A model generated the notes under the pieces. The model saw nothing but the letters and a program-made list of their open reading frames with translations, did not search any database and was not told the origin of the DNA. This document shows, in pieces, positions 57,223 to 64,000 of a stretch of DNA of 64,000 bases. A program made the translations under genes and the position numbers. Numbering within the stretch: position 1 is the first letter of the stretch; every line of letters starts with the position of its first letter. Source of the stretch: Distichodus sexfasciatus. Lineage: Eukaryota > Chordata > Actinopteri > Characiformes > Distichodontidae. The stretch lies in assembly GCA_032718565.1 (NCBI GenBank), contig JAVGVS010000011.1:1032905-1096904 (forward strand). Reading direction: 5' to 3'.

Positions 57223-57373
57223 GTGTGTGTGTGTGTGTGTCAGTGTTGATCTGTGTGTGTGTATGTGTGTGTGTGTGTATGTGTGTGTGTGAGAGAGAGA
57301 GATCTCTGCAGATGCAGCCCTGACCTTGCAGTATGATGTGACTGAACACAAGCATTGGGAGAGAGATAGAGAG

Positions 57374-57410
<37 letters not shown>

Positions 57411-57471
57411 ATTACGTGAGAGAGAATCAGCTTCAACAATTAAGGCAGTCTGTGTGTGTGTGTGTGTGTGT
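57223..57471. repeat. Cluster of (GT)n and (GA)n microsatellites
   Basis: (GT) runs at 57223-57290 with breaks, (GA) at 57364-57406 and (TG) at 57450-57471. Confidence 0.9.
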
Positions 57472-57644
57472 AACAGTTTTTTAGACAATCACTGTGTTCA
57501 TTATAAGTTGACAGTCATTAACGTGTTACTTTTGTGTTGAATCTTTGTACCAACCCACATAGCTTGTCAACTCCTTACTTTCTGCTTGTTTGTTATGCAG
57601 CTGTTTTTTTTAACTGAGTGACACATCAGAAAGAAGTTTACAAT

Positions 57645-57730
57645 CAGAATGAGGTTTATTGCCAAGTACGTTGTCACACAAGGCATTTGCTTTGGTGGTT
57701 GATACTAAGATTGTTAATAGCAAAAAGATT
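57645..57730 (+). repeat. Retroelement 3'-end-like fragment
   Basis: AATCAGAATGAGGTTTATTG followed by CCAAGTACGTTGTCACACAA resembles the ends 'GGTTTATTGGCCAAGT...CACAAGGAATTTG' that recur in teleost genomes. From memory only. Confidence 0.4.
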
Positions 57731-57964
57731 TGAAGAATGCGTTTTTATGTGCAAGACACTAATATTAATAGCAATAGAAGAAGGTGGATATTGCTGTACA
57801 AATGAAAAACAAAAATAAAGAGAGTTCGGTAGTTCACCCCGTGATCAGAAAGTCACCCGTTTGAATCCCGGACCTGTAAAGGTACCACTGAAGTACTCAT
57901 GAGCAAAGTACCGTCCCCAAGCACTGCTCCACAGGCGCTGCCCATGTTAGCTGTCCACTGCTAC

Positions 57965-59089
57965 CAGAGGTGGACAGTAATGAAGTACATTTACTTGAGT
58001 ACTGCACTTAAGTACAGTTTGTGAGTTTCTGTACTTCACTTGAGTAGTATTTTTTGGAAACTTATGACTTTCACTTCACTACATTTGAAAGACAAACACC
58101 GTACTTTTCACTTTACTACATTTTTAACAAGGTTCTCATTACTCATTACATGCAAATCTGTGGATAAAGTGGATGTTATTCCCCCTTTTCTAAAACATGC
58201 TTTGTTTTGTCACAGGTGACAGTCTACCAGTAATCACAGTAGGGTTATGTCACACCTGTAGACTGTAACTATAAAACCAAGTTCAGACAGTTCTGCCTTT
58301 CTCTCTCTTGCTTAAAACATTGTTGCTGTTGGAAAGTAATGACGCTAGGGGGCAGTTGGTGGCGTAACGGTAGGGTGTTCGCCCCGTGATCAGAAGGTCA
58401 CAGGTTTGAATCCAGGGCCGATAAAGTTACCACTGAGGTACTCATGAGCAAGGTACTGTCCCTAAGCACTGCTCCCTGGACGCTTGTCAGCTGCCCACTG
58501 CTCTCTCATGGATGGGTTAAATGCAGAGGTCACATTTTGTTGAAGTGCGCTGTGGTGTGTTCACAATGACATAATTTTTTACTTTTTAGAGGTGTAGAGC
58601 TGAGTTTTAGGAAGGATCAAATGTTAATTTAATGTTCTGTGCAGGCTGCATTTACAGTTATTGCATTGTCCTTCTGATTAACATGTGTGCACACACTGTC
58701 AGAGCTGTGTCAGAACACTACCATGCTGTTTTGTGGGGGTGTGTAGTGTTACAATTAATTAAAAAAATAAACAAATGACTGGTTTTCTCTTTCAGTTTGG
58801 GCTGTGCTTCATTCTGTAACATTCTACCAATTCCTTACTCTACAGGTTCTACAAGCTATTCAGAGACATTAGGTATTGGTATCGTTATTAGATAAGTGTT
58901 GTGGCAGTAATGCAACACTGTGGTGAAAGAAGATGTAATTTTAATATTATTCAACAAGTACTATTCAACAATAGTATTCAACAAGTACTTCAGTACTTTA
59001 ACTTAACTGTATGACTTTCATTTGTATTGGAGTAACATTTGACTTGTGGTATCTGTACTTTCACTTAAGTAATGAAGTTACCACCTCTG
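57965..59089. mobile_element. hAT-like non-autonomous element with 8-bp duplication
   Basis: Terminal inverted repeats CAGAGGTGGACAGTAATGAA and, at the right end in reverse complement, CAGAGGTGGTAACTTCATTA. The flanks ACTGCTAC (57957-57964) and ACTGCTCC (59090-59097) form an 8-bp target duplication with one later change. No transposase. Interrupted by a SINE at 58349-58585. Confidence 0.85.
58349..58585 (+). repeat. Family-A SINE inside the hAT-like element
   Basis: Head GGCAGTTGGTGGCGTAACGG, box B GGTTTGAATCC, body ACCACTGAGGTACTCATGAG, 3' part GTGCGCTGTGGTGTGTTCAC. Near full length. Confidence 0.9.
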
Positions 59090-60645
59090 ACTGCTCCTCC
59101 ACAGATGGCTCAAATGCAGAGGTCACATTTAGCTGTGGTACACTGTGTGCTGTGCTGTGGTGTGTTCACAATGACAAATAATCACTCACTTTCACTTATT
59201 TACCTGTACAGGGCACAGAATGAGAAAAGTCATGACAAGAATGTGCCAGAAGTAGAGTGTTCACAGTATGAGAAGCATAATATGAAAATATACAGTAGGT
59301 GTGCAAAAACGCAGTGAAGGGTGGGAGATAAGAGTCAGTAGTGGTCAGTTGCAGTGGTGTGAGGTTTTGGTTTTGAGGACCACAAACTCCTGCCAGAGGT
59401 AAGAATCTGAATGCGTTGGTGTCCAGGGTGAGAGGGCTCAATACTTCTTGCCCTTTTCATGGTCCTGGACAACTGGAAGGTTGCAGTCGATGGTCTTCGA
59501 ATGATGCGTTGCAGTCTGCTCTTGTTCTTAGCAGTGGCAACAGCATACCAGAAGGTGATGAGGAAGTGAAGATGACACACACACACACACCAAGCACCTC
59601 CTATGCAAACTACACTCTCCCAGGGCCAATACACACTCTCATAGAGATGAATTCATTTAAAAGATGTGTCACAAAAAGCATAGCTCTGACTGACAGCCTA
59701 TTCACTGTTCAGCTGCTTGTGCTGTATTGATGGCTTGCCAAATTTAGAAGGATCTGCAGAAATATAAATGCTCAGATTGATGCTGAATTACAAAAGGGAA
59801 GCAGAAGTGGGTTAAGGGTGTGTTTTTGTGGGTGTGGGTGTGCGGCAATGAGGTTGAGGAACTGGCAGCTGGAGTTGTGAAAATGTGATTTCAGTAAAAG
59901 TGTGTTTAAGTGTATGTGAGAGAGAGAGGGAGAGGGAGAAAGGCAGTGATTGTGAAACTCTTGTAGTTTTGTTCTAAAGTAGAGCCTAAGGCAGGAAAGT
60001 GTGCGTGTTGAGCAGCCGCTTTTTGTAAATGTGACTCTTTGATATAAAAAAAAAAGTTCAAAAATGTTAAATGCCTCTGATGATCCAGTTCCTCAGTCTG
60101 GCGTGGTGTGTAGCAGAGGAGCGGCAAACCATACCACCATTCCAGGCCGGTGCTTGAAAAATGAGCACACATTGATTTTATGAATGTGTATATGTGTGTG
60201 TATGTGTGAGAGAGAGCGATGCATGTTTGACTGTGTTTAAGATCTATGGTTCTTTGCCCCATTTCATTTACTGTGGTCTTATTATTTCTCACTGTATCCT
60301 AAAAATATTGTTTCTCATCAGATCTGTGATGGATTACTCCACCAAGGCAAACTGTGTGAAGATGAGCCGCATTAATCTCTAACACGCTTACCTTTTCTTT
60401 TTATCTTCCCCTCTTTCTCTCCGATTCTGCCTGTCATTCTTTCCCTATGTCATGCCCCGTTTCACCAACGTTAAAACTCTCAAACTGTTCTTCCTCTCTT
60501 TTTTTTAAATCTTATTTTCTCGCTCTGTCTTTCACTTAAATTCTCTCATCCTTCTTTTTGCTTTTCTTCGTCAACTTTCCTTCTCATTAATTGTCCGTAT
60601 TTTATTCTGTCTTTCTTTCTCTCTCTTTCTCTTTTCTGGTTACAG

Positions 60646-60808
60646 CATCCGCTCCAAAGGTGAAGTCCATGCGTTCTCAGTGGGTTTGGGAGGGTGATCG
60701 AGTAACCCTGAAGTGTGAAGCTCAGGGCAACCCGAGTCCATCCTTTCACTGGTTCAAAGACGGCAGCGAACTTCGCAAGAGCAAAGACGTCAAAATAAAA
60801 ACCAACAA
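60646..60808 (+). CDS. nrg2: nrg2 exon 2, first half of Ig-like domain
   Basis: Long pyrimidine tract and GGTTACAG acceptor, donor CAACAA|GTAAGA. Encodes (A)SAPKVKSMRSQWVWEGDR then VTLKCEAQGNPSPSFHWFKD: the C-strand Trp and first Cys of an I-set Ig domain, matching the NRG Ig exon. Starts in phase 1 as needed by both candidate first exons. The partner exon with the second Cys and all EGF/TM exons lie beyond the window. Confidence 0.93.
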
Positions 60809-62305
60809 GTAAGAAAATCGGCAGACTTGGACCCCAAACACGGAGACACACACACACACCTTGGCTGATGCATCACAGATCCAAAGCACTCACTGACACA
60901 TACACATACAGATGCACAGCTATTCTTAGCATCAGAAGTATTAAAAATACATTTCATATCAGCTCAACCACAAGATTGCCCCAGTTTGTAAATATAGACA
61001 TTCGGAGCAACGCAGAACAGGTCTGTTGTTGCGCGAGACTGTTTTCCTCACCGCCTCTGAACAAGTTGAAGATAGAAATAAAGGCAGATATTCCAGAAAC
61101 AAGGTAAGGAAGTAAGTTTTGGCAGTGCTGTAACCTCTGTCAATTTGTCAGTATAATTTCATACTTCTGTCCTGCGCTGGCAGCTCATTTTCCCACCAAC
61201 TGAACTAAATAACACCCACATTAACAGCCGAATCAGGCGTGGCAGAGCTTTAGCAAATCAACACTACGTTGGACTGATGCTCCGGGCCCACAGCGAGGTA
61301 CCGTTGGTGTCGAGACAACTTGTGACAAATAATTAATTAAAGCGTCACAGTATTGAGATGCTGTTTTATTCTAACTGAAAAAGATGCTCGGTGATGCCTG
61401 ACGCCAAACACAAATGGACAAAAAATATTCGGAATTCGATTTATTCTGAGACGTTTACAACAGTTAGATTCTTTTTGAATTATCAAGCGATGTCTTCTAT
61501 TATAGATGGTCATGCTTTCACATGCAAGCGTTCTGATAAAATCTCTTTTTAATGTGTGGTGAGGGGAGCTGTCCTGCTGGGAATGTGGGGTGACATTCCT
61601 GTCAGTGTGTTTTAAGCAGGGATGCATGGAGAGTGTTCCGTAACACCTCTCTCTCTCTCTCTCTCTTTCTCCTGAGAAAGTGCTGACATGCAGGTTTCTA
61701 CAGGAACCAGATCACTCTAACAGGATTGCCTGTTCACTGCTCCCTTGTGTAATATTGTGTGTGTGTGTATGTGCATGGGTGTGTGTGCACAAACACACAC
61801 GCTCACACTCACGCACTCTGATGAACTGAGAGTGCAAGCTGGGTGACGCTGGAGAGCAGAATGCAGTAGGGGAGGTTACACAGGGCCAGCGTATAAACGT
61901 CCAGGGAGATTAGCTCTGGTCCGTCGCTTCGTACTATCAGCACAGCTTTCCATCAGCTACTTAAAAAATCCCACTGCTACTAACGTCTGCTCCACGTTTG
62001 GCCACTAGGGAGGGAACAGTGTGATAATATGAACATCAGCCTGAGAGTGCGGGACTGGAGCAGGCTTTTGAACACTCCAACAAGTATAACACACAGCAAA
62101 ATGGACCCCGAACATTCCAGAGACTGTGCAAATAAAGTTCGAGCAACAAAGAGACCGTGCAAATTAAAATAGACATTAACAGACAGATTAAGTACAATTA
62201 AAGCAAGAACAATTCATTCAAGTACAATTAATTTTCACATTGAGTCTGATAATAAAATAAAATAAATGTTACTTTCCCGTTTTAAGTTTAAGTGATTTAA
62301 AAATA

Positions 62306-62530
62306 AACGGGGCAGTTGGTAAAATAACGGTTAGGGAGTTGCCCCTGAGATTGGAAGGTTGCCGTTTTGAATCCCAGTCTGGTAAAGATGCCGCCGAGGT
62401 ACTCATGAGCAAGGTACTGTCTCCAAGTGCTGCTCTGTAGCTGCCCACTGCCCTTTCACAGATGGGTCAAATGCAGAGGTCACATTTGGTTATGGTGCAC
62501 TGTCCTGTGCTACGTTCACAATATATTTAT
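62306..62530 (+). repeat. Family-A SINE
   Basis: GGGGCAGTTGGTAAAATAACGG head, TTTTGAATCCC box B, GAGGTACTCATGAGCAAGG, GATGGGTCAAATGCAGAGG. Confidence 0.9.
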
Positions 62531-62656
62531 TTAAAATAAAGTGCTAAATTCTAGACAAAAGAAAGGAGAAGTTGTAAAGGAAGTGATTGGTTTATGTTTT
62601 TCCTGTGCACACACTTTGTCTGCCATAAAAACAAAGAGAAAAGCAGCGAAGGTTAT

Positions 62657-62868
62657 AAGTTGGTATTAGTAGTGTAAAGGTTATGGAGGTGGTCTTGTGA
62701 TCATAATGTCAATGATTCAAGTTCCGGTACTCATGAGCAAGGTACCGTCCCCAAGCACTGTTCCCTGGCACTGCCCACTGCTCTTTCACGGATGGTCAAA
62801 TGTAGAGGTCACATTTTGTTGAGGTGTGCTGTGCTGTGCTGTGTTCACAGTGACAAATAATCACTCAC
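62657..62868 (+). repeat. Family-A SINE, degraded head
   Basis: GGTACTCATGAGCAAGGTAC, CACTGCTCTTTCACGGATGG, AGAGGTCACATTTTGTTGAG and GTGTTCACAGTGACAAATAA. About 130 bp after the previous copy, same orientation. Confidence 0.85.
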
Positions 62869-63186
62869 TAATCGCTAATAGTCGTATGGCGTCTGGGTCC
62901 AGATCCACACCGTGTTCAGTCTATTAGTGACTGTGGTGAAGATCAACATGGTGAATTTACAAGGCAGCAAAGCTTTTTTCAGACTTTGTTATTTAGCAAT
63001 ACACCAAATCTTTAAAGCTAATGTTTGCTAACAACACATGGACGCTGATAACACCCACATTAGCATTATGAGTTTGCTTGACGCCATTATATTGGTCATA
63101 AGTTCACATTATAATTTTTTATGAAAAGTTAAACACTTTGCTGTTCCAATGCAGAGTTAAAAATCTAATTTTGATCATCGAAACTA

Positions 63187-63742
63187 CACTATATTGCCAG
63201 AAGTATTCGCTCACCTGCCTTTACATGCATTTGAACTTGAGTGACATCCCATTCTTAATCCATAGGGTTTAACATGACGTCGGCCCACCCTTTGCAGCTA
63301 TAACAGCTTCAACTCTTTTGGGCAAGCTCTCCACAAGGTTTAGGAGTGTGTTTATAGGAATTTTTGATCATTCTTCCAGAAGCACATTTGCGAGGTCAGA
63401 CACTGATGTTGGACGAGAAGGGCTGGCTCGCAGTCTCCGCTCTAATTCATCCCAGAGGTGTTCTGTCGGGTTGAGGTCAGGGCTCTGTGCAGGCCAGTCA
63501 AGTTCTTCCACATCAAACTCGCTTAGCCAGGTCTTTATGATCCTTGCTTTGTGCACTGGTGCGCAGTCATGTTGGAACAGGAAGGGGCCATCACTGAGAG
63601 CGACCCATTCTTTCACAAATGTTGGTAGGAGTGGTCTGCATGCTTAGGTGCTTGAAGTTAAACACCTGTGGCCATGGAAGTGATTGGAACATCTGAATTT
63701 AATTATTTCGATGGGTGAGTGAATACATTTGGCAATATAGTG
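63187..63742 (-). mobile_element. Internally deleted Tc1/mariner-type element
   Basis: 556 bp flanked by TA (63185-63186 and 63743-63744). Inverted ends CACTATATTGCCAGAAGTAT and, reversed, CACTATATTGCCAAATGTAT continue as TCGCTCACC/TCACTCACC. Inside is the C-terminal part of a transposase on the minus strand; the N-terminal DNA-binding part and first Asp are missing, so the copy cannot be autonomous. Confidence 0.92.
63368..63616 (-). pseudogene. Tc1-like transposase C-terminal fragment
   Basis: 82 codons open. It retains FQHDCAPVHKA with the second catalytic Asp and SPDLNPTEHLWDELERR with the catalytic Glu, separated by 34 residues (DD34E, the Tc1 spacing). The frame remains intact although the protein is only a fragment. 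Confidence 0.88.
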
Positions 63743-64000
63743 TATCTTGGCCGATTGAGTGTCAAAAATTAAATTTTAGAATTACGATTTCTCTGTTTTT
63801 CTCTGCTGGTTCCACTGAAATTTCAGCATTCTCATTTATATAATTTCCAACCATACTCAGTTGGGTGAATTGATCACCCTGCGCACGACTCTGCTTCTGA
63901 CTTCAGATGTGTATTGACAGCCAACAGTCCAATATCTCTTTTAGAATCTGCAGTGGCAAAAGCTTTATATATTTATTTCTTCTGCAGCTTTATTCATTAA

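Larger units (their letters stand above)
57817..59190 (+). repeat. Family-A SINE split by a later insertion
   Basis: The left half (57817-57964) ends at ...GTCCACTGCTAC and the right half (59090-59190) resumes with ACTGCTCCTCCACAGATGG, the normal next part of the SINE. The gap is filled exactly by the element at 57965-59089. Confidence 0.88.
54877..60645 (+). other. nrg2: nrg2 intron between candidate type-I exon and Ig exon
   Basis: Repeat-dense: family-A SINEs (55738-55950, 57817-59190 split, 58349-58585), a hAT-like element (57965-59089), diverged tandem units (56056-56330), GT/GA tracts (57223-57300, 57364-57406, 57450-57471) and a retroelement-end fragment (57645-57730). The exon-like stretch at 56707-56780 fails the phase test. 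Confidence 0.7.
60809..64000 (+). other. nrg2: nrg2 intron after the first Ig exon
   Basis: Contains two family-A SINEs (62306-62530 and 62657-62868), a Tc1-like element (63187-63742) and a short CT tract (61649-61668). No exon seen up to the right edge. Confidence 0.7.

Noticed and set aside
61985..62000. Possible CTCF motif (GCCACTAGGGAGG)
   Set aside because: Departs from the core in the final GGC, unlike the three perfect matches reported.

Overview
The window is vertebrate nuclear DNA, almost certainly from a ray-finned fish (teleost). The evidence is intron-rich genes with GT-AG (one GC-AG) introns, dense CA/GA/TA microsatellites, tRNA-derived SINEs and short hAT-, Tc1- and MITE-like DNA transposons of teleost type. 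The gene content matches the vertebrate PSD2-PURA-NRG2 neighbourhood (human 5q31). I cannot name the species. There are no bacterial, phage, CRISPR or operon features.

Layout. (1) About 0.7-31.4 kb, plus strand: psd2, an EFA6-family exchange factor for ARF6. There is a probable non-coding first exon near 0.7-1.0 kb, then 15 coding exons from 5589 to 29578. One of these is a proposed 3-nt microexon. Together they give an uninterrupted 901-codon frame: acidic N-terminus, Sec7 domain, PH domain, C-terminal coiled coil. A poly(A) signal lies at 31337. The 10.4-kb third intron holds a CpG-dense block (about 14.5-15.0 kb) that may be an internal promoter. (2) 31.4-39.4 kb: gene-poor region containing the pura 3' side. 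(3) 39421-40269, minus strand: pura, a single-exon CDS with three PUR repeats. (4) 40.3-43.2 kb: compact, CpG-rich divergent control region between pura and nrg2. (5) 43242 to beyond the right edge, plus strand: the 5' half of nrg2. Exon 1 (kringle-like N-terminus) is at 43242-43653, the first Ig-domain exon is at 60646-60808, and the EGF, transmembrane and cytoplasmic exons lie outside the window. A probable alternative type-I-like first exon lies at 54729-about 54876.

The three genes are not one pathway. PSD2 acts on ARF6 and membrane/actin traffic, PURA is a nuclear and cytoplasmic nucleic-acid-binding protein, and NRG2 is an ErbB3/ErbB4 ligand. All three are best known from the nervous system. 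Human order is PSD2(+), NRG2(-), PURA(+) as I recall it; here it is psd2(+), pura(-), nrg2(+), which one inversion of the NRG2-PURA pair explains.

The introns carry at least nine copies of one tRNA-derived SINE, several copies of a second, and DNA-transposon remnants. These include a three-level nest (SINE split by a hAT-like element that is itself split by a SINE) and an internally deleted Tc1-like element.

The observations most worth a second look are the 3-nt psd2 microexon, the alternative nrg2 first exon, a GC-AG intron inside the Sec7 coding region, a (TG)n acceptor tract, a near-identical 33-bp exon fragment copied into a later intron, and convergent CTCF-type motifs around the large psd2 intron.
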